Source: Oscillospiraceae bacterium
GTDB lineage: Bacteria; Bacillota; Clostridia; Oscillospirales; Ruminococcaceae
DNA length: 18,811 nucleotides
Assembly: GCA_017440425.1 (NCBI GenBank)
Contig: JAFSHJ010000108.1
Location: forward strand, 1-18,811
Reading direction: 5' to 3'
Shown: piece by piece, positions 8,274-15,067 of the stretch
Numbering within the stretch: position 1 is the first letter of the stretch
Layout: every line of letters starts with the position of its first letter
Position numbers and translations under genes: made by a program
Notes under the pieces: model-generated
What the model was told of the DNA's origin: nothing
The model's database searches: none
Seen by the model: only the letters and a program-made list of their open reading frames with translations

Positions 8274-8382
8274 TTGTAATTTCGTCGTTTGTGGCGAATC
8301 CCTGAAATTGAGAAACTGTATTACCGCTTGTTCCCGCTTTTTACGGGACAGATCATCATCTTACTAAAAGGAGGTTTTCGTT
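8274..8382 (+). other. ssb-rpsR intercistronic spacer
   Basis: This 109-nt spacer is long for the operon. It holds a short hairpin, TCCCG-7 nt-CGGGA (8332-8348), and the ribosome binding site AAAGGAGG (8367-8374). No T-run follows the hairpin, so it is not a terminator. A role in translation or RNA processing of rpsR is possible but unproven. Confidence 0.35.
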
Positions 8383-8634
8383 GTGGAAAAGAACGATAAG
8401 TTTGATCGTAACCGCGGCAACCGCAAATCCCGCAAGAAGGTTTGCGCTTTCTGTGCCGACAAGATCGAAACTATAGATTACAAGGACGTACCCCGCCTTC
8501 GCAGATATCTTTCCGAGCGCGCAAAGATCATTCCTCGCCGTGCTACCGGTACCTGCGCAAGACATCAGCGTCAGCTCACAATCGCTATCAAGCGTGCAAG
8601 ACATCTCGCATTCTTGCCCTACATCAGCGACTGA
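8383..8634 (+). CDS. rpsR: 30S ribosomal protein S18
   Basis: S18 pairs with S6 on the platform of the 30S subunit. The 83-residue product has a basic N-terminal extension, VCAFCADK, then the conserved core YKDVPRLRRYLSERAKIIPRRATGTCARHQRQLTIAIKRARHLAFLPY. The CxxC near residue 22 and a Cys in GTCARHQ recall the zinc-binding forms of S18, but only three cysteines are present. Translation begins at GTG 8383, eight bases after AAAGGAGG. A strong terminator follows the stop. Confidence 0.97.
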   Translation: MEKNDKFDRNRGNRKSRKKVCAFCADKIETIDYKDVPRLRRYLSERAKIIPRRATGTCARHQRQLTIAIKRARHLAFLPYISD

Positions 8635-8656
8635 TTAAAAAACCAAAGCTTTGTTT

Positions 8657-8684
8657 CACCCCCGATCTTCGGGGGTGTTTTTTT
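8657..8684 (+). terminator. Rho-independent terminator of rpsF-ssb-rpsR
   Basis: A nine-pair stem CACCCCCGA/TCGGGGGTG with a three-base loop is followed directly by seven T residues. It lies 22 bp after the rpsR stop and separates this operon from clpC. Confidence 0.95.
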
Positions 8685-8799
8685 GCTGCAAAAATCTTCT
8701 TTGCAGTTTTGCCGAAAACCGCCGGCTGTATATCCAAGGCAAAAGTGTTAAAAATAGAAAAGTAATGCTTTTGAAAACCACCAACGGAGGAAGTATACA

Positions 8800-11196
8800 G
8801 TGGGGATATACAGATTCAACGGATTCAACGTGCGGGCGTGTGCGGCACTTAACAACGCAATAAGTCAGGCGGGCGAGCTGGGACATTCCTGCGTGGGCAG
8901 CGAGCACCTGCTGCTTGGACTTATCAAAGAGGGCAGCGCTGTGACACGCTCGCTGTTTTTGGAGCAGGATATAACCGAAGCGGGAATAAAGCGCAAAATC
9001 GGCGAGGAGATCGGCTGCGGCATTGCTGAAAAGCTGACACAAAAAGACCTGACGGGACGCTGCCGCCGCATAATGGAGACCTCCCTCATTGAGGCTCACA
9101 TCCTCGGCAAGTTTATGGCAGGACCGGAGCACCTGTTTTTATCCATGCTAAAGCTCAACGACTGCTATGCCGTGAGGATATTGCGCTCCATGGGCTACAA
9201 CACCGACAGCATCTTCCGCAAGCTGACCCTCTCTGTGGGTGCAGACAGCACCATGGGCAAAAGCGACGGCGGTTACGGTGCATCGGCAGCCTATAAAAGC
9301 GGACGTACCCCTATGCTGGAGCACTACGGCAGAGACATTACCGCCATGGCCAAAAGCGGCAGGCTGGATCCTTTTATCGGCAGAGATGCGGAGATAGACC
9401 GTGTTATGCAGATACTTTCCCGCCGCACAAAAAACAACCCCTGCCTCATCGGTGATGCAGGAGTTGGCAAAACCGCCATTGTGGAGGGGTTGGCGCAGCG
9501 CATTCTGAAGGGCGAAGTGCCGGAACAGCTTAAAGGCAAGCGCATCATTGCGGCAGATCTCTCCGGAATGGTGGCAGGTGCAAAATACCGCGGAGATTTT
9601 GAGGAACGCATACGCGGCTGTATCGACGAGGCCGTGGGAAACGACAACATCATTCTGTTCATCGATGAGCTCCACGGAATTGTGGGTGCAGGTGCGGCGG
9701 AGGGCGCCATAGATGCGGCAAACATCCTCAAACCCATATTGGCGAGGGGTGCGCTGAAGCTTATCGGCGCCACCACTCCCGATGAATACCGAAGATATAT
9801 TGAAAAGGATGCTGCGCTGGCAAGACGCTTTCAAAGCGTTGCGGTAGAGGAACCCACCGAGGATGCCTGCGGCGAAATTTTGCGTGGGATGCGGACTAAA
9901 TATGAGGTGCACCACGGCATAAAAATAAGCGATGAGGCCATTGATGCGGCAATAAAGCTCTCGGTAAAATATATGCCCGAACGCAGGCTGCCCGATAAAG
10001 CTCTCGACCTGATAGACGAGGCTGCAGCGCATCTGCGGATAATGCAGGACAAAAAGAACAGCAGAAATTTGCTTATTGAGCAAAAAAAGAAGCTGACCGC
10101 AGAAAAATCCTCCGCCATAATGTCTCAGGATTTTGAACGGGCGGCAACCATCCGCGACAGAGAGCGCAGCATTGAAAACGAGCTTGCCGTGGCCAAAGGA
10201 GTTCTTTTGCGGGAAAACATTGCAGAGCTTGTAGAGAGTACTGTTGGAATGAAACCCGGAACTCTCACCGACAAAAACTGCGACACCTGCGACGATATGC
10301 TGGAAAAGCAACTTCTTCAGCGGGTGATCGGGCAGGAAACTGCGGTCAGGGCGGTATCCGATGCCATAATGCGGAGCCGTGCCGGACTGAACGAGCCCAA
10401 CCGCCCCATAGCGGTGTTTTTGTTTATGGGCGCCACAGGAGTTGGCAAAACCGAGCTGGCAAAGGCAACGGCAAAATACGTTTTTGGCAGCGAGAGGGCG
10501 CTGATACGGCTGGATATGTCGGAATATATGGAAAAGCACTCACTCTCGCAGCTGATAGGTGCGCCGCCGGGATACGTGGGATTTGAGGGCGGCGGCAAGC
10601 TGACCGACGCCATAAGGCGGCGCCCCTCATCTGTTGTGCTGTTTGACGAGATAGAAAAAGCACATCCCGATATTGCCTCCATTCTGCTGCAGATAGCGGA
10701 AGAGGGAGAGCTCACCGATTCCCACGGCAGAACGGCATCCTTTAAAAATGCGGTGATCGTGCTGACCTCAAACATCGGTGCGGAAAGCTGCGCCGCCATC
10801 GGCTTTGAAAAAGAAAAGGACGTCAGCGAAGAAAACAGCTCCGCAATGAGGCAGCTGAAACAAAAAATGCTCCCCGAGCTGATAAACCGCCTGGATGAGA
10901 TCGTGGTCTTCTCCCCTCTCGGGCTGCCGCAGCTGAAACAAATTGCGCAGAAAATGCTGTCAGAGCTCTCCGACCGTCTTGCCAAAAACGGTTTTTCGGT
11001 GGAATTTGGGGAATCGCTGACAGAGAGGATAGCACAAGCGGCGCAAAGCGGAAGTTTCGGGGCGAGAAAGGTTAAACGCATCATAAAAAAAGAGGTGGAG
11101 GATCCCTTGGCTGTCGCCATACTGTCGGGCAGGCTTATCAAGGGTGAAAAAACCGACTTTGAATTGCTTGAGAAAAATTTTTCTGCTGCAAAATAA
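8800..11196 (+). CDS. clpC: ATP-dependent Clp protease ATP-binding subunit ClpC
   Basis: ClpC is a double-ring AAA+ unfoldase that feeds proteins to ClpP in the cytoplasm. In the 798-residue product the Clp N-domain covers about residues 1-145. The first AAA module follows, with Walker A GDAGVGKT at 218-225 and Walker B IILFIDELH from 284. A UVR-type coiled region lies at about 424-462. The second module has Walker A GATGVGKT at 544-551 and Walker B VVLFDEIEKAHPD. An IGF loop at 667-669 is the ClpP-docking tripeptide, which distinguishes ClpC from ClpB. Translation starts at GTG 8800 after ACGGAGG. The gene is alone between terminators; ctsR, mcsA and mcsB, its frequent partners, are not adjacent, and no CtsR-type direct repeat is seen upstream. 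No clear promoter is visible in 8685-8799. Confidence 0.94.
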   Translation: MGIYRFNGFNVRACAALNNAISQAGELGHSCVGSEHLLLGLIKEGSAVTRSLFLEQDITEAGIKRKIGEEIGCGIAEKLTQKDLTGRCRRIMETSLIEAHILGKFMAGPEHLFLSMLKLNDCYAVRILRSMGYNTDSIFRKLTLSVGADSTMGKSDGGYGASAAYKSGRTPMLEHYGRDITAMAKSGRLDPFIGRDAEIDRVMQILSRRTKNNPCLIGDAGVGKTAIVEGLAQRILKGEVPEQLKGKRIIAADLSGMVAGAKYRGDFEERIRGCIDEAVGNDNIILFIDELHGIVGAGAAEGAIDAANILKPILARGALKLIGATTPDEYRRYIEKDAALARRFQSVAVEEPTEDACGEILRGMRTKYEVHHGIKISDEAIDAAIKLSVKYMPERRLPDKALDLIDEAAAHLRIMQDKKNSRNLLIEQKKKLTAEKSSAIMSQDFERAATIRDRERSIENELAVAKGVLLRENIAELVESTVGMKPGTLTDKNCDTCDDMLEKQLLQRVIGQETAVRAVSDAIMRSRAGLNEPNRPIAVFLFMGATGVGKTELAKATAKYVFGSERALIRLDMSEYMEKHSLSQLIGAPPGYVGFEGGGKLTDAIRRRPSSVVLFDEIEKAHPDIASILLQIAEEGELTDSHGRTASFKNAVIVLTSNIGAESCAAIGFEKEKDVSEENSSAMRQLKQKMLPELINRLDEIVVFSPLGLPQLKQIAQKMLSELSDRLAKNGFSVEFGESLTERIAQAAQSGSFGARKVKRIIKKEVEDPLAVAILSGRLIKGEKTDFELLEKNFSAAK

Positions 11197-11206
11197 CCAA
11201 ACCTTC

Positions 11207-11240
11207 GGGGTGAACTGAAATGTTCTCCCTGATTTTTTTT
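11207..11240 (+). terminator. Rho-independent terminator of clpC
   Basis: Stem GGGGTGAAC/GTTCTCCCT has one internal T-T mismatch and a six-base loop. It is followed by GA and eight T residues and begins 10 bp after the clpC stop. Confidence 0.8.
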
Positions 11241-11250
11241 GCCATACCTA

Positions 11251-11279
11251 TTGACAACAAGGTCTACATAATGTAAAAT
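11251..11279 (+). promoter_or_regulatory. Promoter of the blaI-M56 operon
   Basis: TTGACA (11251-11256), 17 bp, then TAAAAT (11274-11279). The spacer contains a BlaI-type operator, so repressor binding should block RNA polymerase directly. Confidence 0.85.
11265..11275 (+). promoter_or_regulatory. BlaI/MecI-type operator 1
   Basis: TACATAATGTA matches the TACA-n-TGTA core recognised by BlaI/MecI repressors. It lies between -35 and -10, overlapping the first bases of the -10 box, and its centre is 25 bp from operator 2. The repressor is encoded immediately downstream. Confidence 0.85.
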
Positions 11280-11288
11280 TAAATCATT

Positions 11289-11301
11289 CTACATTATGTA
11301 G
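11289..11301 (+). promoter_or_regulatory. BlaI/MecI-type operator 2
   Basis: CTACATTATGTAG is a near-perfect dyad with the same TACA/TGTA half-sites as operator 1. It covers the predicted transcription start region, about 20 bp before the blaI-like ATG. Confidence 0.85.
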
Positions 11302-11319
11302 ATCAGAGAGGGTGTTTAC

Positions 11320-11682
11320 ATGACAGATTATCAGTTGGGTGCACTGGAATCCAGGTTTGCTGACGTTATCTGGGCCAACGAACCCATAGCTTCAAGCGAA
11401 TTGGTCAAACGCAGCGAAGAGCTTTTCGGCTGGAAAAAATCCACAACATACACCGTGCTGAAACGTCTTTGTGAAAAGGGATTGTTTCAAAACATCAAGG
11501 GCACGGTGACATCGCTGATGTCCCGCAGCGAGTTCTATTCCGCCAAGAGCGAAAGGTTTGTCAACGAAAGCTTCAACGGCTCTCTTCCCGCATTTATTGC
11601 TGCTTTCAGCAGAAGAAATGCGCTTTCCCCCGAGGATGTGGCCGAGCTCAAACGGATAGTGGAAGAATACGGGGAGGGCTGA
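11320..11682 (+). CDS. BlaI/MecI/CopY family transcriptional repressor
   Basis: This family binds operators as dimers through an N-terminal winged helix and is inactivated by cleavage triggered by a BlaR1-type membrane protease. In the 120-residue product the winged helix is seen in ALESRFADVIWANEPIASSE, then WKKSTTYTVLKRLCEKGLF, typical of the recognition-helix region. The C-terminal half would form the dimer helices; the segment around FVNESFNGSLPAFIAAF is where BlaI/MecI are cleaved, though the exact Asn-Phe site is not certain here. ATG 11320 has AGAGGGTG upstream. Two matching operators precede it and its stop overlaps the M56 start, so autoregulation is very likely. It need not concern beta-lactams: no beta-lactamase or PBP gene is nearby. 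Confidence 0.93.
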   Translation: MTDYQLGALESRFADVIWANEPIASSELVKRSEELFGWKKSTTYTVLKRLCEKGLFQNIKGTVTSLMSRSEFYSAKSERFVNESFNGSLPAFIAAFSRRNALSPEDVAELKRIVEEYGEG

Positions 11683-13841
11683 TGTTGGAAGAGCTGTTCT
11701 TAAAGGTGCTCAACATCAGCCTGACTTCAAGCTGGCTGGTGCCTGCTGTGCTGGCCGTTCGGCTGCTGTTCAAAAAGGGCTCCAAAGAGGTGCTTTGTCT
11801 GGTTTGGGCGCTGCTCGCCTTCAAGCTTCTCTGCCCCTTCTCCATCGAGAGTGCCGTCAGTCTCGTTCCCTCCGCAGAGCCTGTTCCGCAGGAGATAATT
11901 TATGAGGAGGAGCCGAAGATAGACAGCGGTATCGGCATCGTCAACGATACGGTAAATCCCGTTATCTCCGAAATGGGTGCAGTGCAGGCAGACGGAGAGA
12001 CCCCTATGCAAAAAACAGTTGCGGCAGCAGCCGTGGTGTGGCTTATCGGTGGTTCGGCAATGCTGATATATGCGGCGGCAAGCTATCTCTATCTGCTGTT
12101 TAAAACAAGGATAAGGGTAACGCAGGCAGACGGTATATTCCTCTGCGACAACATTGCAGATCCGTTTATTCTGGGACTTTTCAACCCAAAGATCTTCCTC
12201 CCCACCACCGTGGATGCTGCAGATGCGGAATACATAATCGCACACGAAGAAGCACATCTGCGCAGACGGGATCATCTTTGGAAGCCGCTTGGCTTTCTGC
12301 TGCTCTCTATCCATTGGTTCAACCCTCTGATGTGGGCGGCATATCTGCTGCTGTGCAAGGATATTGAGCTTGCCTGCGACGAAAGAGTTTTAAAGGACTT
12401 GGGCACACACATTAAAAAGGCATATTCCACGGCGCTTATAAACTGCAGTACCCCTCGTTCCGCCATATCGGCATGTCCGTTGGCATTCGGCGAGGTGGGT
12501 GTAAAAGAAAGGGTGATGGCTGTGCTGAAATATAAAAAACACGCCGCTGTAGTAGCAATATTTTTAATTATCATCATTACGTTTGTTGCCGCAGGTTTCC
12601 TCACAAGTCCGCATCAGGGAGTTGCTGAGCTGCTGGAGCCGGGAAGCGGCTGGCAATGCACCAACTACGATTCGGAATTTTTTGTGGATGAAGACGGTGT
12701 CATCAGCGGCTGGCTGACAAAAGACGGTGAGACCATTGATATAAGCATTGGATACAACGAGAAAAACGCGGAGATATTCGACCATCCCTTTGAACTTATA
12801 GACGGCAGCGGCTCACCCGGTATGATCACCGCAAAAATAAAGATCAAAGACGACAAGCTTGTCCTTAACATCATCAACGATCAGCTTGGGCTTGGTGTGA
12901 AAAAGCTGGTCTATGAGCGCATGGGCAACATCAACAACTATTTTGCTCAGGTGGATTGTCCCGTGGGCGAGGATTTTCAGGGAGTTCAGCTCAACAGCGT
13001 GGCTTTTGTATACAACAACTCCAAACATGCCAGCATTCAGGTGATCGGCGAACCCTACAGAATCCTTTTGGGCGACAAGCTGCAGATAAAGGACGGCGAA
13101 AAATGGCGCGACCTTGGAAAAATGCAGAAAATTGAGCTCACCGAGGAGACTTTCGACAGAATGTTCACCAGCGAGCAGGAGTGGTATAACGATGAATCCT
13201 GCGAGGCGCTGCGAGAGGGCAACGAGCTTGCATTGGAGCTGCGCACAAAACACAACGGCACAAACGAGCTTTATATTTTGCTGCGCCAAGTGGACGGCAT
13301 CCACTATATGGTATACGGTCAATACGGCGACACTCCCGAAAAAGACAGAATTTTCTGGATAAAACAGCTGAATTTCCTCAAGGAAGAACCTGCCACCGAC
13401 AACAGCGTGGACGGAGCGATGCTCTTCCGCGAGGTGGATATGCTGGTTTATAACGAATCTCCCGATCCTATGGTGCCCTCCATCATCTTCGACAAAAACG
13501 AGAGCCGTTTTCAGTTCTACTGGTCGGCACTCAGCAGCTACATTGCTATCGGAACCTACGAACAGACCGGCGACCGACTTATACTCACCACCGATGATGA
13601 CTACAAAAACGTCTATGTCTTTGAAAAGACAGATGAGGGATATGCATTTGTGGAAGCTGAATCGGCCAATATACCCAAATACAAATATTCCAAGAATGGT
13701 GAGTCGGTGTCTCCCGTGCCCGACGGCGCTGTTTTTAAGGGAGAGGTAACCATCCCCGAAAAAGACTGGATGAATATGACCGACGATATGAACAGAAGAG
13801 TTATGCTGTTCAGATCCAATGCCCTTACAGATGAAAACTAA
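11682..13841 (+). CDS. BlaR1-like M56 membrane metallopeptidase with unknown extracellular sensor
   Basis: M56 proteases sense an outside signal and cleave, directly or not, the partner BlaI repressor. This 719-residue product has membrane segments near residues 17-30, 37-53, 112-138, 200-225 and 288-308. The zinc site is HEEAH at 188-192, with Glu229 in IELACDE as likely third ligand. About 410 residues after the last membrane segment should lie outside the cell. I see no STxK with KTG, so this is not the penicillin-binding sensor of BlaR1. It looks like beta-rich modules, one with WYNDESCEALREGN, another with SSYIAIGTYEQTGDRLILTT; similar tails occur on clostridial M56 proteins, ligand unknown. 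Its ATG overlaps the repressor stop by one base (TGATG), implying translational coupling. Transcription likely ends in the hairpins after 13841. Confidence 0.9.
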   Translation: MLEELFLKVLNISLTSSWLVPAVLAVRLLFKKGSKEVLCLVWALLAFKLLCPFSIESAVSLVPSAEPVPQEIIYEEEPKIDSGIGIVNDTVNPVISEMGAVQADGETPMQKTVAAAAVVWLIGGSAMLIYAAASYLYLLFKTRIRVTQADGIFLCDNIADPFILGLFNPKIFLPTTVDAADAEYIIAHEEAHLRRRDHLWKPLGFLLLSIHWFNPLMWAAYLLLCKDIELACDERVLKDLGTHIKKAYSTALINCSTPRSAISACPLAFGEVGVKERVMAVLKYKKHAAVVAIFLIIIITFVAAGFLTSPHQGVAELLEPGSGWQCTNYDSEFFVDEDGVISGWLTKDGETIDISIGYNEKNAEIFDHPFELIDGSGSPGMITAKIKIKDDKLVLNIINDQLGLGVKKLVYERMGNINNYFAQVDCPVGEDFQGVQLNSVAFVYNNSKHASIQVIGEPYRILLGDKLQIKDGEKWRDLGKMQKIELTEETFDRMFTSEQEWYNDESCEALREGNELALELRTKHNGTNELYILLRQVDGIHYMVYGQYGDTPEKDRIFWIKQLNFLKEEPATDNSVDGAMLFREVDMLVYNESPDPMVPSIIFDKNESRFQFYWSALSSYIAIGTYEQTGDRLILTTDDDYKNVYVFEKTDEGYAFVEAESANIPKYKYSKNGESVSPVPDGAVFKGEVTIPEKDWMNMTDDMNRRVMLFRSNALTDEN

Positions 13842-13993
13842 AAATAAGCACCGACTCCAAGGCACTTCCCACCAAGAAAACATAGCCCTGCATTGCAAAA
13901 ATGCAGGGCGTTTTTACGCTGCAGCTCACCTCCAACGGTGAGCTGCGGCTATGTTTTCTTGTTTGATGGGGTTGTCGGGGCGGTGCTTATTTT
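13841..13993. repeat. 153-bp nested inverted-repeat element between convergent genes
   Basis: Perfect 13-bp terminal arms AAAATAAGCACCG/CGGTGCTTATTTT (13841-13853, 13981-13993) enclose a perfect 15-bp inverted repeat (13873-13887, 13947-13961). Inside that are two hairpins: a nine-pair stem (13886-13908) and a ten-pair stem (13921-13946). The fold would be a long arm closing a three-way junction. The left arm overlaps the M56 stop codon and the right arm ends 11 bp from the VOC stop. No reading frame is evident inside. It may be a miniature transposable element, a compound bidirectional terminator or a structured RNA; the sequence alone does not decide, and no target duplication is obvious. 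Confidence 0.8.
13886..13915. terminator. Rho-independent terminator hairpin inside the inverted-repeat element
   Basis: CCCTGCATT-GCAAA-AATGCAGGG is followed on the plus strand by CG and five T residues, fitting the 3' end of the blaI-M56 transcript. On the minus strand the same stem is followed by CTATGTTTTCTTG, so it could also stop transcription coming from the VOC gene. Confidence 0.75.
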
Positions 13994-14004
13994 GAACGGC
14001 TAAA

Positions 14005-14373
14005 TCAAACCATCGGAAGTATCTCCAGCCAGTAGCCGTCCGGGTCTTCGATGAAATAGAGATTCATATCGGGATTTTCAAAACAGACGCAGCCCATCTC
14101 TTTGTGCTTTTTCAAAGCGCCGTCAAAATCCTCTGTGCGGAAGGCAAGATGTATCTCGTTGTCGCCAAGATCGTAGGGCTCGGTGCGGTCTCGCAGCCAT
14201 GTGAGCTCGATGGTGTGTTCGGACTCCGCATTGCCGATAAACACCAGCCTAAAGCTGCCGTCTGCCGCCTCGTGGGATGCGACCGGCTCAAGGCCAAGCG
14301 CTTCGGAATAAAACTTCAGGCTTTTTTCAAGATCCAACACGTTAAAGTTGTTGTGAACCATTTTAAAGTTCAT
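14005..14373 (-). CDS. VOC family protein, glyoxalase I-like
   Basis: Glyoxalase I isomerises the hemithioacetal of methylglyoxal and a thiol using a divalent metal. The 122-residue product has the two beta-alpha-beta-beta-beta modules of the VOC fold and all four usual metal ligands: His7, Glu56 (IELTW), His75 (EIHLAF) and Glu117 (YWLEILP). GPL-like FYSEALGLEPV and the DPDGYWLEI motif are typical. Length fits the short GloA class (about 125-135). GGAG lies eight bases before the ATG. The rubrerythrin gene upstream has a terminator between them, so this gene probably uses its own promoter, which I do not resolve. Clostridia often lack glutathione, so the thiol cofactor is uncertain, as is the exact substrate. 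Confidence 0.85.
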   Translation of the reverse strand: MNFKMVHNNFNVLDLEKSLKFYSEALGLEPVASHEAADGSFRLVFIGNAESEHTIELTWLRDRTEPYDLGDNEIHLAFRTEDFDGALKKHKEMGCVCFENPDMNLYFIEDPDGYWLEILPMV

Positions 14374-14392
14374 ATAAACACTCCAATCGGTT

Positions 14393-14425
14393 ATATAAAA
14401 TTACGCCGCAAGGTCAGTTGCGGCG
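14393..14425 (-). terminator. Terminator downstream of rubrerythrin
   Basis: An eight-pair perfect stem CGCCGCAA/TTGCGGCG with a six-base loop (14404-14425) is followed on the minus strand by TAATTTTA. The T-run is interrupted, so efficiency may be partial. Confidence 0.7.
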
Positions 14426-14436
14426 CAATGCTGTGA

Positions 14437-14979
14437 TCAATAGGTTTTTACGTTGAGACGGAAATAAGACTGGGGATGAGCGCAAACGGGGCAAACAACG
14501 GGAGCTTTTTCTGCAGCGTGGAGATATCCGCAGTTGCCGCACTTCCATACAACCAGCTCTTTTTTCTCAAAAACTTCGCCCTTCTGAATGTTGAGCAGCA
14601 GGTCGAGATATCTTTCCTCGTGGGATTTTTCAATTTTTGCAACTTCCTCAAAGAGCCTTGCAATGTTTTCAAAGCCTTCCTCGTGAGCTACCTTTGCAAA
14701 TCCTGCGTACATCTCTGTCCACTCATAGTTTTCGCCGTCAGCAGCGTCTTTAAGGTTGGTCTGTGTATCGGGGATACCGCCGTTGTGGAGCAGCTTGAAC
14801 CAAATTTTTGCGTGCTCTTTTTCGTTTGCAGCTGTTTCTGCAAAGAACTCTGCGATCTGCTCGTAGCCGTCCTTCTTAGCCTTGGATGCATAATAGTCAT
14901 ATTTGTTTCTTGCCTGAGATTCGCCTGCAAATGCAGCCATCAAATTAGCTTCTGTTCTACTTCCTTTAAATTCAGCCAT
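14437..14979 (-). CDS. rbr: Rubrerythrin
   Basis: Rubrerythrin is a cytoplasmic peroxidase that reduces hydrogen peroxide in anaerobes. In the 180-residue product the ferritin-like four-helix diiron domain comes first: LMAAFAGESQARNKYDYYAS with the first Glu ligand, ETAANEKEHAKIW with ExxH, and EKSHEERYLDLL with the second ExxH. A C-terminal rubredoxin domain follows with CGNCGY and CPVCAHPQSYF supplying the four Cys for iron. Length is near the usual 190. GGAGG precedes the ATG. It has its own consensus promoter and terminator, so it can be expressed singly. This is the oxidative-stress gene that most clearly marks an anaerobic lifestyle in the window. Confidence 0.96.
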   Translation of the reverse strand: MAEFKGSRTEANLMAAFAGESQARNKYDYYASKAKKDGYEQIAEFFAETAANEKEHAKIWFKLLHNGGIPDTQTNLKDAADGENYEWTEMYAGFAKVAHEEGFENIARLFEEVAKIEKSHEERYLDLLLNIQKGEVFEKKELVVWKCGNCGYLHAAEKAPVVCPVCAHPQSYFRLNVKTY

Positions 14980-15016
14980 AACTGTTTTCCTCCACTAAAT
15001 GAAATGTTGTAACTAC

Positions 15017-15045
15017 ATAATACTCCCGTTAAAATGCTTTGTCAA
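15017..15045 (-). promoter_or_regulatory. Sigma-A promoter of rubrerythrin
   Basis: On the minus strand TTGACA (15045-15040), 17 bp and TATTAT (15022-15017). The start point would be near 15010, inside TGTAACTACA (15008-15017), an imperfect TGTA/TACA dyad that could be an operator; it is not a clear PerR box. Confidence 0.85.
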
Positions 15046-15067
15046 GAGATATTCTGTCGATTTTTTC

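Noticed and set aside
9148..10539. 463-codon minus-strand open frame opposite clpC
   Set aside because: Antisense shadow of clpC; no ribosome binding site or recognisable domain.
11320..13841. Beta-lactam resistance operon
   Set aside because: The repressor and protease resemble BlaI/BlaR1, but the sensor lacks the penicillin-binding motif and no beta-lactamase or mecA-like gene is adjacent.
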